Below, piece after piece: positions 1 to 7,838 of a DNA stretch of 17,497 nt (position 1 is the stretch's first letter; each line of letters begins with the position of its first letter). This DNA is from Candidatus Aminicenantota bacterium. GTDB taxonomy: Bacteria; Acidobacteriota; Aminicenantia; UBA2199. Location: contig DAOWKX010000036.1 of assembly GCA_030639705.1 (NCBI GenBank), positions 1 through 17,497 on the forward strand, in the 5' to 3' direction. The position numbers were made by a program, and so were the translations under genes. Under the pieces are notes generated by a model. It was given only the letters and a program-made list of their open reading frames with translations. It made no database searches and was not told the DNA's origin.

Positions 1-250
1 ACTGCCAGAACTTACCTAAACAATGTGTAATAAGCTCTCTACTCGATCAGTGTGACAATTTAGTTTCAAGTAGTGGGGATGGTGTATTGAAATTTGATTA
101 AAAGAAAAAAAGGCCTATTTGCACGTTGGCACCCCCCGTCCACAATCATTTGATTGCACCAGCTTGATTGGTGCACTAACGACCCCTTTTGCGTATATTT
201 ATTTTGTTGGGATGATTGTGAAAAAAAGCCCTTTATGCTATCAATAATTA
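1..250. other. Intergenic region upstream of the radical SAM gene
   Basis: No convincing gene. On the plus strand the third frame is open from base 3 to a TAA near 101 and could be the last 32 codons of a gene entering from the left, but the residues resemble nothing I know and such an opening is easily due to chance. Bases 121-190 are richer in G+C than their surroundings and contain inverted repeats (separate entry). The last 60 bases before the ATG at 251 are AT-rich and show neither a clear Shine-Dalgarno nor a well-spaced promoter. Confidence 0.4.
143..175. repeat. Adjacent small inverted repeats
   Basis: CAATCA at 143-148 and TGATTG at 151-156 form a perfect inverted repeat with a 2-base loop. 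TGCACC at 155-160 and GGTGCA at 170-175 form a second one with a 9-base loop. TTGATTG also occurs as a direct repeat (150-156 and 164-170). The stretch is followed by AACGACCCC (179-187), which recurs on the opposite strand at about 5807-5815. Possible origins are a degenerate mobile-element end or a REP-like element; neither is demonstrated. Confidence 0.35.
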
Positions 251-1426
251 ATGGAAAAAAGTCAGTTTTCGTATGAAAAGTTATCAAAAATAAAAAGTTT
301 TTCAAGTTTTCATCATTTTTTTTCTAAACATAACATCCTGGGTAAAGGTGATCGATTTATCCATGTTGAAATGGATATCTCAAATAAGTGCAATCTCCAA
401 TGTATCATGTGCTACAATAGTATGAAAAAAAATAAGATTATAAAATTAAGAATTATCACGCCAGATGAATTTTTAATGATTGCTAGTGATGTATTTAAAC
501 ACACCGGCAACATTACCCTTGGATTGGGAAATGAGCCTTTGCTATCATCTTATTTTACCGATCATTTGGGGGTAATTTCTGAGTACCGGATACCCAGGGT
601 GATTGTTCAGACCAGTGGTGACTTATTAAATGATAAAATCATTGAGAGCATTTTCAAATACGGTGTGTCTGAAATATATATTTCTATTGATGGGGCTCAG
701 AAGGAAACCTATGAGAAAATCAGGAAAGGTGCTAGATTTGACCGATTGATCAAACATATCCAGAAGATCAATCAATACAAACAAAAATACTCCTTGACTC
801 ATCCAATTATGAGATTTAATGTTGTGATGATGAAAAGTAATATAATTGAGCTGCCTGCAATAGTTGAACTGGCTGCCAAATACAATGTGGAACAAATTAA
901 TTTTTGTCATGTGGTTTTGTATAAAGGATTGAAAATGAAGAATGAATCGTTGTTCTTTTTTAAGGAAGAATCCAATCAATGGCTGAAAGAAGCGCTAGAA
1001 TTGGCAAAGCAGCATAATATAAATGTGGTAAATTATCCAAAGTTTTTTGAAACGAAATTAGAATCCCAAACAAAAATTTCCAAAGCAAATATAAAAATAT
1101 GGCTGAAAAAATTGTTATTAGGTACAAAAGGGCAAAAAAGCCTGAGAAACATATTTAATCAAATTCCATACTGTATGTTCCCCTTTTTTCATATTTCTAT
1201 CAATTCTGGACTCCAGGTCCTTTCTTGTCCTTTTTCTCATGGTGAAATGAGTTACGCCACATTGTCAGATGAGAATACGGTCGAAAAGGTCTGGTTTGGA
1301 GAAAAATTCACTAAATTACGTACGAATATTCTTAATAGTAATCCCCCCTCTCAGTGTTTGAAATGTTCATTCCTTTCTTTTCAAAACCCAGGAGTAAAAA
1401 GTTTTTTTAAACCACGTAAACCATAA
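251..1426 (+). CDS. Radical SAM/SPASM domain protein
   Basis: This 391-residue protein carries the radical SAM signature CNLQCIMC, with Cys47, Cys51 and Cys54 placed to bind the catalytic [4Fe-4S] cluster that cleaves S-adenosylmethionine. The following segment (GLGNEPLL, then ISIDGAQKETYEKIRKG) is typical of the radical SAM TIM barrel. A C-terminal set of cysteines near residues 308, 326, 369 and 372 fits a shortened SPASM-type auxiliary cluster domain, which in this superfamily usually serves peptide or sugar/alcohol modification. The gene ends 15 nt before the ATG of the AKR-like gene, so the two are probably co-transcribed. ATG 251 is the only reasonable start ahead of the Cys motif but has no visible Shine-Dalgarno. 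The substrate is unknown. A PqqE/MoaA-like annotation would be too specific. Confidence 0.9.
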   Translation: MEKSQFSYEKLSKIKSFSSFHHFFSKHNILGKGDRFIHVEMDISNKCNLQCIMCYNSMKKNKIIKLRIITPDEFLMIASDVFKHTGNITLGLGNEPLLSSYFTDHLGVISEYRIPRVIVQTSGDLLNDKIIESIFKYGVSEIYISIDGAQKETYEKIRKGARFDRLIKHIQKINQYKQKYSLTHPIMRFNVVMMKSNIIELPAIVELAAKYNVEQINFCHVVLYKGLKMKNESLFFFKEESNQWLKEALELAKQHNINVVNYPKFFETKLESQTKISKANIKIWLKKLLLGTKGQKSLRNIFNQIPYCMFPFFHISINSGLQVLSCPFSHGEMSYATLSDENTVEKVWFGEKFTKLRTNILNSNPPSQCLKCSFLSFQNPGVKSFFKPRKP

Positions 1427-1441
1427 AAAACAGGAGTGATT

Positions 1442-1846
1442 ATGGAGCATAGATTCATTGGGAAAACAGATATTCAATTAAGTGTGATTGGTATGGGTAC
1501 TGCTCAGCTTCAGATGTTACCACATAAACAGGCGGTTAGAACCTTGTTGAGTGGTTTTAAGTACGGAATTAATTGGGTACATACTGCTCCGGATTATGGT
1601 GGAATCGAACATTGGATTGCTGAAGCTGTTAAAAAATCCGGTAAAGATATTAAGGTTTTATCTCAGAGCCCGGGAAGTGTGGAATTACTTGAGGACTATT
1701 TTGAAAATACATGCAGACTTTTTGGCAAACATCAGCTTGAAGTGTATGGAATAAATTGTATTAGTGACCTTGAAATCTCAGTAAATGTGTGGGGTGCAAA
1801 TGGTATGATAGAATTTCTTCAAAAAAAAAAAGTGAAAAGAGGTTGA
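1442..1846 (+). CDS. Aldo/keto reductase-like N-terminal part of a frameshifted fusion gene
   Basis: The ATG at 1442 follows a good Shine-Dalgarno (AGGAG, 1432-1436), making it a better start than the in-frame GTG at 1436, which lies inside that site. The 134 residues match the beginning of an aldo/keto reductase barrel: a GxGTAQL-like first strand, HTAPDYGG in place of the usual DTAxxYG, then EVYGIN where DLYQIH is usual. Of the AKR catalytic tetrad only the Tyr is evident. The Asp position reads His, the Lys is not found after VLS, and the late His reads Asn, so reductase activity is doubtful. The frame ends at TGA 1844-1846, just after an 11-A run. The rest of the barrel continues in the -1 frame in the next entry. 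Either this is one gene with a lost A, or it is expressed by slippage. Confidence 0.75.
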   Translation: MEHRFIGKTDIQLSVIGMGTAQLQMLPHKQAVRTLLSGFKYGINWVHTAPDYGGIEHWIAEAVKKSGKDIKVLSQSPGSVELLEDYFENTCRLFGKHQLEVYGINCISDLEISVNVWGANGMIEFLQKKKVKRG

Positions 1847-4788
1847 AAGGGATATTCTGCAGTACCCATGGTTCAGTGGATCACATAAAAAAACTTATTA
1901 ATTCCAAGGTTTTTGATGCAATCATGTTGGCATATAACCCTTTAGGATTTCATCAACTTACCTATTATAATCCAGAAACCAACCAGGATTTCGAAAAAAT
2001 CCACCGTTTTTTGGATGAAGTTTTTCCTATGGCAGAGGAAAATAATGTAAGTCTCATTATTATGAAACCCCTTGCCGGAGGTATGTTGTGTCGAGGCAAA
2101 ACTTTTCCACCCAGAAAATGGTACCCCAAAACCGATCCTATCTCTGTAACGGATTTGCTCAGGTTTTCTTTAAATCAACCAAGTGTTTGTGCCGTGGTTC
2201 CTGGAACAGCCTCTATAGAGGAAGCCAAGGAAAATGCGATAGCCGGGTATGCACCGGTAAGACTAAAGAAAGAAAAAATGGTACAAATCTATGAAGAGGC
2301 TCAAAATATGCGAAGCTACCTCTGTAGTAGATGTGGAGCTTGTGAGGAAACATGTAGTAAAAACCTAAAGATTTCCTCAATCATTCGAGATGCATATATT
2401 TGGAATTATGGGAATGAGATTTTTATGTCACCCAACAATCACAATTACTTCCTGTTTAATGCTAAAAATACCCCGATCTGTGAAGACTGTACTAATAGAA
2501 GCTGTAAATGTCCACAAAATATCAATATACCGGAGTATTTATCAATGATTCATTATGATATTCAATATCTTAAAAAGAAAGGATATCATCCTGGAAGTCC
2601 AAAAGATTTTGAAAAAAGAATGATTAAAGGGTATCACCATATCTTGGTGGTTAGTTATAAAATACCAAAGACGATTATTGCTTCAGGGGACTTTACCCTT
2701 AGTTTTTTCTTGGAAAATTGTGGTGACCATATATGGCAATCATTTTCCTATAAACCAGATAAGGATGCACAGGCCATTGGCATATTTTTTAATGATAAAT
2801 TGGTTGAGAGGGTCCCACTAAGATTTAACATATGTCCCGGCCAGCGATCCCCTGTTGTTTTTGAATCCAAAGCTCCCTTTAAGGGGGGGAGATATAATTT
2901 AAAATTAGCACTCTTGCCACTTGATGATTCGGTCGATGGGAAGGAAACATTCTTCCATGATGAGATGGTTGATGTCCAAGGGAATCTCAATTTCCTGACA
3001 CACATTTCTCATATGATAAAACGGGGTTATCTAAAATTTCCAGGGGGGATAAAGGCACTTATAAAAAACAAGATCAAAATGGCGTATCGATTCATATTCA
3101 AAAACCAAAGGCTTAATGTAAATCCTGAATCCCATTTTCTACCCAGACATGGGGCGGAATTTACTGAAATAACCTTTCCTGATCGATACCACAGGGGGGT
3201 AACCTATCCTGTTTGCCTTTCAATCAAAAATACTGGTGGTCTTGTTTGGCAGAGAAATCCTGAAAATGGGAATCCTGTTGAGCTCTTTGTAACCATCAAT
3301 GGAACAGTTGTCTCAATTTTTAAAATGTCAAAAGAAAAGGTTGAATATGGGCAAAAAACGAGTTTTCATTTTCCCTTTCGTATCCCTGTGGAACCGGGAG
3401 AACATATCATTGGTTTTGATCTTGTTGAACAAAATATCGCTTGGTTTAAAGATAGAGGTACCGATTGTTTAATTAAGAAAGTGCAGGTTGCAGATGAACC
3501 CCTGTCCCAAACCACGTTACTTTTTCAAAAGTCCCTAAAGCATAATTTATGGTATTACCTGCCAACCCAGGGGATTGAATCTGGGGCATCGGGGCAACGT
3601 TTCCCATTGTTTATCCATCGGTCAAAAGGTTGTTATGTATGGGATACCAATGGGAAAAAATATATTGACTATACGATGAGTTGGGGAGCGACCATATTGG
3701 GGCATGCCCATGATAGTATACAAAATGCTATAAAATCACACTTACATTCTGGGCCTTTACCTCCTTTTCCCCATCCTTTGGAAATGGAAGTGTCTGAAAT
3801 GTTATGTGAGGATTTTCCCTCCGGAGAGATGGTGGTATTTGGTAAAAATGGGTCTGATGTATGCACGGTTGCTGCTCGTATGGCACGATTGTTTACAGGT
3901 AAAAAAGTGATCCTGTCTTGTGGGTTTCATGGATGGCAGGATTTTTGTCTTGATATGTTTTCATTTGATTCATCAGGTATTCCCAAAGAAGATCATTATT
4001 TTTACAAATTTCAGTTTAACAATAGGGAAAACTTCCTCCAATTATTTAATCAACATGCCCAACAGTTGGCTGCAGTAATTATCGAACCATCAGGCCCTTT
4101 TGGAGGGGAAAAAACCGGCCTGGAAGGGGATATTGATTTGGATTTCCTGCGATTGATAGGGAATTGTGTAAAAAAAGCAGGTGCCCTGCTTATTTTTGAT
4201 GAGATTATTACCGGTTATCGCTACAAGGAATTCAGTGTACAAAAATCAACTGGTGTGGTTCCTGATCTGACCTGTCTTGGCAAGGCATTGGCCTCCGGTA
4301 TGCCTCTGGCGGCTCTCCTGGGAAAATCTGAGATTTTTTATCGGACTTTTCATAAAACCCATTATTGTCCAACCTTTAAGGGGGAAGTTTATTCATTGGC
4401 AGCAGCCAAAGCTGCGATAGAAATTTACAGGACTCAGAAAGTTGTCAAATACCTATGGGAATATGGGAATACCCTTATAACTGGGATTCAATCTTTATGT
4501 GATGAAATTGGAATATCCGGACAGGTCAAGGGGCCGCCTTTCAGGTTTGGGCTAATTTTTAATGAAGAAGATATCGAAATTTTTCGGTTGAAGAAAACCA
4601 TATACATGCAGGAGTTGTTGAAAGAGGGTGTGATAACTGTGACTGGAGTTATGTTACCAAGTTATGCCCATGATGAATTGGTGCTGAAAAAAACCTTGTT
4701 GGCTATCGAAAAAGCACTTGTTACTGTAAAAAATGCCGAAAAAAGTGGTGATTACTATTCAATGCTTGACATACCTGTTTTAAGCTAA
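1789..4788 (+). CDS. AKR C-terminal part, 4Fe-4S clusters, two Ig-like domains and class III aminotransferase (main part of fusion)
   Basis: This is the main part of the frameshifted gene. The ATG at 1789 is only formal; the true upstream partner is the previous entry, and the rejoined protein would be about 1115 residues. Numbering below is for the rejoined protein. The AKR-like barrel runs to about 290. A ferredoxin-like CxxCxxCxxxC follows (Cys295, 298, 301, 305), then a second cluster at Cys347, 350, 355 and 357. Two tandem beta-sandwich modules (about 395-510 and 570-685) each show an LxNxGxxxW-type core and a PG turn, like Ig-like/NBR1-type or Wzt C-terminal domains. The last part (about 700-1100) is a class III PLP aminotransferase like glutamate-1-semialdehyde aminomutase, with FDEIITGYR (Asp920, pyridine contact) and Lys948 in LGKALASGMP as the Schiff-base lysine. 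This end looks intact and probably active. The combination suggests amino-group transfer or migration coupled to a redox step on an unknown, possibly carrier-bound or glycan, substrate. The upstream radical SAM protein is the likely partner. Confidence 0.85.
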   Translation: MGCKWYDRISSKKKSEKRLKGIFCSTHGSVDHIKKLINSKVFDAIMLAYNPLGFHQLTYYNPETNQDFEKIHRFLDEVFPMAEENNVSLIIMKPLAGGMLCRGKTFPPRKWYPKTDPISVTDLLRFSLNQPSVCAVVPGTASIEEAKENAIAGYAPVRLKKEKMVQIYEEAQNMRSYLCSRCGACEETCSKNLKISSIIRDAYIWNYGNEIFMSPNNHNYFLFNAKNTPICEDCTNRSCKCPQNINIPEYLSMIHYDIQYLKKKGYHPGSPKDFEKRMIKGYHHILVVSYKIPKTIIASGDFTLSFFLENCGDHIWQSFSYKPDKDAQAIGIFFNDKLVERVPLRFNICPGQRSPVVFESKAPFKGGRYNLKLALLPLDDSVDGKETFFHDEMVDVQGNLNFLTHISHMIKRGYLKFPGGIKALIKNKIKMAYRFIFKNQRLNVNPESHFLPRHGAEFTEITFPDRYHRGVTYPVCLSIKNTGGLVWQRNPENGNPVELFVTINGTVVSIFKMSKEKVEYGQKTSFHFPFRIPVEPGEHIIGFDLVEQNIAWFKDRGTDCLIKKVQVADEPLSQTTLLFQKSLKHNLWYYLPTQGIESGASGQRFPLFIHRSKGCYVWDTNGKKYIDYTMSWGATILGHAHDSIQNAIKSHLHSGPLPPFPHPLEMEVSEMLCEDFPSGEMVVFGKNGSDVCTVAARMARLFTGKKVILSCGFHGWQDFCLDMFSFDSSGIPKEDHYFYKFQFNNRENFLQLFNQHAQQLAAVIIEPSGPFGGEKTGLEGDIDLDFLRLIGNCVKKAGALLIFDEIITGYRYKEFSVQKSTGVVPDLTCLGKALASGMPLAALLGKSEIFYRTFHKTHYCPTFKGEVYSLAAAKAAIEIYRTQKVVKYLWEYGNTLITGIQSLCDEIGISGQVKGPPFRFGLIFNEEDIEIFRLKKTIYMQELLKEGVITVTGVMLPSYAHDELVLKKTLLAIEKALVTVKNAEKSGDYYSMLDIPVLS
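1821..1831 (+). other. A11 homopolymer at the frame break
   Basis: Eleven consecutive A residues are read in the upstream frame as CAA AAA AAA AAA before GTG. The downstream frame is rejoined by a -1 step, equal to one additional A. The tract contains the A-AAA-AAA slippery arrangement and is long enough for polymerase slippage. It is also a classic place for a homopolymer length error in sequencing. I see no obvious stimulatory stem-loop directly downstream. The protein sequence is continuous in character across the junction (LQKKK then SEKRLKGIFC), so the break is recent or not real. Confidence 0.85.
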
Positions 4789-4869
4789 AAGGTTTTTAAT
4801 AATCTGAGAATTTTAATACGATTTTCAATACTTTAATTGAATAGAAGGTAAAAAAAATACCAGATTGAT

Positions 4870-5598
4870 CTATTTTTTTAAAATGCCTATGTGAATTAAG
4901 AATTTTTTTGTATGATGTTTTAAAAACCATATAAAATCCTTTACTTTTCTATTTTTGAAATTGGTGATACTTTTTTTTAAATCTCTTTTTGGGGATAGAT
5001 TTTTTGTCCAATAGGAACCTTTGACAAAAGAATCCATATTGGTTGTCGTCCTTTGAAAACGTATTGCCCAGGGGGTCATGAAATCAGCGTTAAATGTTGA
5101 ATCCGGATGGAAATCATAACGAGCGAAGGTTTTTACCCAATGCTCATTAGGCTGTAGGTTCACATGGTATGGGTTCGGAGGATAGTTGGGGCAGCAAGAG
5201 AAAATCACATCGTTGGCATGTCGGCAAAAATTACCGACGGCTGTCTCTGCTTCTTTTAGTTGTACATGGGGAAATACCTCCTGACAGATGATCAGGTCGT
5301 ATTGTTCCTCCAGTTCATCAGAGACTTTAGATTGCCAGCAGAAGGCCTTTACAGAAGTCGGAACCTTTGATATGGCGTAGGAGGAGATATCACAACCATA
5401 GGCATTTACCCCCCGTTGACGCAAGGCCTCCACCAGGAATCCCATTGCACATCCAGCATCCAGAACTCGCTTTGGGTTGAGTTTTTTGACAATATTGTCT
5501 GCAATACGAGCAAAAAACGCCATCCATACTTCATCCTTTTTATATGGACGACCACAACAGTTTGTAAAATAATATTCGTCAAAATCTCTATCTTTCAT
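4870..5598 (-). CDS. Class I SAM-dependent methyltransferase
   Basis: The 242-residue protein has motif I as VLDAGCAMGFLVEAL (about residues 44-58), an acidic motif II (YGCDIS), and a motif IV-like LIICQEVFPHV, which together define a Rossmann-fold SAM methyltransferase. It resembles the small methyltransferases common in glycan and secondary-metabolite clusters. The C-terminal 40 residues are rich in Lys and aromatic residues and could contact a membrane or nucleic acid. The ATG is preceded by AAGGAG at a normal distance on the minus strand. The gene converges on the fusion gene with 81 bp between them and no clear terminator. A TACAAT hexamer lies on the minus strand at 5706-5711, about 110 bp upstream, without a good -35. 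The substrate is unknown. Confidence 0.85.
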   Translation of the reverse strand: MKDRDFDEYYFTNCCGRPYKKDEVWMAFFARIADNIVKKLNPKRVLDAGCAMGFLVEALRQRGVNAYGCDISSYAISKVPTSVKAFCWQSKVSDELEEQYDLIICQEVFPHVQLKEAETAVGNFCRHANDVIFSCCPNYPPNPYHVNLQPNEHWVKTFARYDFHPDSTFNADFMTPWAIRFQRTTTNMDSFVKGSYWTKNLSPKRDLKKSITNFKNRKVKDFIWFLKHHTKKFLIHIGILKK

Positions 5599-5836
5599 GT
5601 TGCTCCTTTTTCAGGTGAAATTGATGGTTGAATGGATGGCTTGTGAGATATACGTTCTCGTAAACTGGGAAATGAGATAAATTTCTGAGCATCACTATAA
5701 TTTTCATTGTAGCTAAGGGTTTCAAACAAAGTATAAAAAATATCAGGACAAATTACAACCAATGGTATAAAGAAAATTGGGGACGCCCATTGTGTGCCAT
5801 AGAGGGTGGGGTCGTTGCTATACGCCGCTTGACACC
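5599..5836. other. Intergenic region with G+C-rich patch
   Basis: No gene is seen. Bases 5779-5850 are much richer in G+C than the kinase gene beside them and include GGGGACGCCC and GGGGTCGTT. The latter is shared in opposite orientation with the structured stretch at 179-187. The patch could be a degraded mobile-element end, but no terminal repeats or target-site duplication could be paired by eye. Confidence 0.3.
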
Positions 5837-7168
5837 CTAATAGACTAGAGCGGGGAGATAGACATTCATTACTGTTCCTTTTCCTATTTCAGATTCTACT
5901 AAAATAGATCCATAATGTTCTCTTATTATAATATAAGCTTCAGAAATCCCCATTCCTTTCCCTCTACCAGGATCTTTAGTAGTAAAAAATGGTGTAAAGA
6001 TATTGTTTATAGCTTTTTCATCCATTCCAATTCCATTATCTTCTATACTTATATGTACATATTTATCTGAATCAAGGCTTGATTCAGGGGGTATGCCTTC
6101 AAAATTTTTGGCAGTAATAGTAATAATTCCACCATTAGGTAATGCATCAATGGCATTATCATACATGTTTTTTAAAACAACATAAATATCCTCTTTATCA
6201 AACTTTACTCTGTTTAAATCTTTTTCAATATTTGTAATAAGTTTAATATTAGGCTTATTTAATTTCTTGATCAAATTTTCCAGGTCTTTTATGGATATTT
6301 CAATTATCTTTGATATATTGCTTTTAAAATATTTTGTTTTTTGTCTATGCTCTGTAAACAACATTAACTTTTCGATAATATCACTTGCACGTTTACTGCT
6401 TTTTTCAATTTTTTTATATCTATTGTAATTTTGGTCACCTGGTGTACATCTTATTAGACCCATCTGAGCATTTCCCATTATTATACTTAGTATATTGTTA
6501 AATTCATGTGAAATTCCAGCAGACAAGATCCCAATTGCTTCCATTTTTCTTGATTCAATTAATTTTTTATTCTTCTCAACTATTTCTTTAGATTTTTCCT
6601 GTATGTCATTTTCAAGTTTTTTTCTGTATTCCCTTAACTCCGAATCTCTCTTTTTTCTATCAACTGCTTGCGCAAGGTTTTTTGAAACATAAGCAATTAA
6701 CTCAACATCTTCCTTTGTATATTTAATCTCTTTATTATAGGTTTGAACAACAAGCACACCATGAATTTTATTATGATATTCAAGAGGAGCACCTATCCAT
6801 TCAAGGGAATCCGTACCAATAAGGCCTACTTCTCCTTTTTCTGTAAGTTCTTTATGTCTTTTTCTATCTATTAGTTCAGTAGTCCTTTTCCTTCTAATAT
6901 AATCTGTTAATCCTCCTTTTAATGATATAGGTTTGTTTATTGGATCTTTATCATGCTCATCTTTATAATAGGGAAGCAGATACATATAGTTTCCTTCATA
7001 CATAGCAAGGAAGAAGTTATTTGCTTTTTCCTTGCCCATCAACTTTATTAATTCTTTATGAGAGGTTTTTACTAATTCCATAAGTGGTTTATTGCTAAGG
7101 CTGACTTTGAATATATTAATCAGCGCATGTTGGAGTTTGGAATTTTCGATTGTTTTATCTTTATTCAC
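5837..7168 (-). CDS. Cytoplasmic GAF-domain sensor histidine kinase
   Basis: The 443-residue protein has a GAF-like sensor domain (about 20-175), a charged coiled-coil linker (about 175-210), a HisKA dimerisation box with the phospho-accepting His221 in AGISHEFNNIL, and a HATPase domain with N box (DNAIDALPNGG), G1 box (DNGIGMDEKAI), F box (FTPFFTTK) and G2 box (GRGKGMGIS). The HEFNN form is typical of NtrB-like and hybrid kinases. There is no signal peptide or membrane segment, so it should sense a cytoplasmic small molecule, gas or redox state. No response regulator is encoded nearby, making it an orphan here. The start is a GTG at 7168 without a clear Shine-Dalgarno. Its A+T content is visibly higher than in both neighbours (one sampled 60-base line has 14 G+C against 27 in the methyltransferase), which suggests separate acquisition. 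Confidence 0.9.
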   Translation of the reverse strand: MNKDKTIENSKLQHALINIFKVSLSNKPLMELVKTSHKELIKLMGKEKANNFFLAMYEGNYMYLLPYYKDEHDKDPINKPISLKGGLTDYIRRKRTTELIDRKRHKELTEKGEVGLIGTDSLEWIGAPLEYHNKIHGVLVVQTYNKEIKYTKEDVELIAYVSKNLAQAVDRKKRDSELREYRKKLENDIQEKSKEIVEKNKKLIESRKMEAIGILSAGISHEFNNILSIIMGNAQMGLIRCTPGDQNYNRYKKIEKSSKRASDIIEKLMLFTEHRQKTKYFKSNISKIIEISIKDLENLIKKLNKPNIKLITNIEKDLNRVKFDKEDIYVVLKNMYDNAIDALPNGGIITITAKNFEGIPPESSLDSDKYVHISIEDNGIGMDEKAINNIFTPFFTTKDPGRGKGMGISEAYIIIREHYGSILVESEIGKGTVMNVYLPALVY

Positions 7169-7288
7169 TATATTTTAATTCTATAAAATAATTTATATTA
7201 AGTAAATAGAGGTTTGGTCGTGTACAATATTTTGGGTAAATTTTGAAACTTGATTTTCGGATTTAAATATCCCTGATTTGCCCAACAC

Positions 7289-7318
7289 TTGACATTATGG
7301 TATGGTTTTTATTACAAT
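7289..7318 (+). promoter_or_regulatory. Sigma-70-type promoter of the CAP-protein gene
   Basis: TTGACA at 7289-7294 and TACAAT at 7313-7318 are separated by 18 bp. Transcription would start near 7323-7327, which is at or after the first plausible ATG. That excludes the upstream in-frame ATG at 7302 as the start. Confidence 0.65.
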
Positions 7319-7322
7319 AAAT

Positions 7323-7838
7323 ATGAAAAATATGATAATGAAGATAAAAAATACGATAATATTGTTTTTGGTGCTTGTCATATCTTTTTTGTTTCAGAGT
7401 TGTTTAAGTAAACCGGATATTTCCGAAAGTGATGTTGAACAGAAAGTTTTTCAAATGGTAAATGAACACCGTATCAGTATTGGATTTGAGGAATTAGAAT
7501 GGAATGAAACCATTGCGGAACAGTGTCGACTCCACAGTAAAAATATGTCATCCGGGAATATTCCGGTCGGGCATGATGGATTTAGTCAACGAGTTAAAAA
7601 TTTGCTTGAAACCATTCATTTTTCCATTGCCGGCGAGAATATCGCTTATGTTTCCGGTTATACCAATCCTGCGGTATTGGCTGTGAATGAGTGGCTGGAT
7701 TCCAATGAACACCGGGTGAATATTGAAAGTGATTTTAATTTATCCGGTGTCGGGGTAAGCAGAAATAGCAGCGGGGATTATCATATTACCCAAATTTTTT
7801 TAAGAGAAAAAATTATTCAAAACTCTATTATTGATTGA
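7323..7838 (+). CDS. Secreted CAP (SCP/PR-1)-domain lipoprotein
   Basis: The N-terminus has a few Lys residues, a run of hydrophobic residues (IILFLVLVISFLF) and a Cys in FQSC, which fits a relaxed lipoprotein signal with lipidation at that Cys. The rest (about 130 residues) is a CAP domain: an LxWNxxLA-like helix (LEWNETIAEQC), HSKNM, GHDGFSQR, GENIAYVSG, WLDSNEHRVNI and GVGVSRN, in the order found in bacterial YkwD-like CAP proteins. The family's molecular role is poorly defined. The extended ORF starts at ATG 7302, but that codon lies within the promoter. The in-frame ATGs at 7323, 7332 and 7338 are all possible, and the last gives the most compact signal peptide. None has a Shine-Dalgarno, so a leaderless or near-leaderless message is likely. 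Confidence 0.85.
   Translation: MKNMIMKIKNTIILFLVLVISFLFQSCLSKPDISESDVEQKVFQMVNEHRISIGFEELEWNETIAEQCRLHSKNMSSGNIPVGHDGFSQRVKNLLETIHFSIAGENIAYVSGYTNPAVLAVNEWLDSNEHRVNIESDFNLSGVGVSRNSSGDYHITQIFLREKIIQNSIID

Noticed and set aside
66..305. Minus-strand ORF over the left intergenic region and the start of the radical SAM gene
   Set aside because: It overlaps the well-supported radical SAM start, has no recognisable domain or ribosome-binding site, and crosses the inverted-repeat patch.
1436..1438. GTG start for the AKR-like gene
   Set aside because: It lies in the AGGAG ribosome-binding site. The ATG at 1442 has the correct spacing from that site.
4789..4869. Possible terminator between the fusion gene and the methyltransferase
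   Set aside because: Only a 6-bp AT stem (TTCAAT/ATTGAA) and an A run are present, too weak to call.
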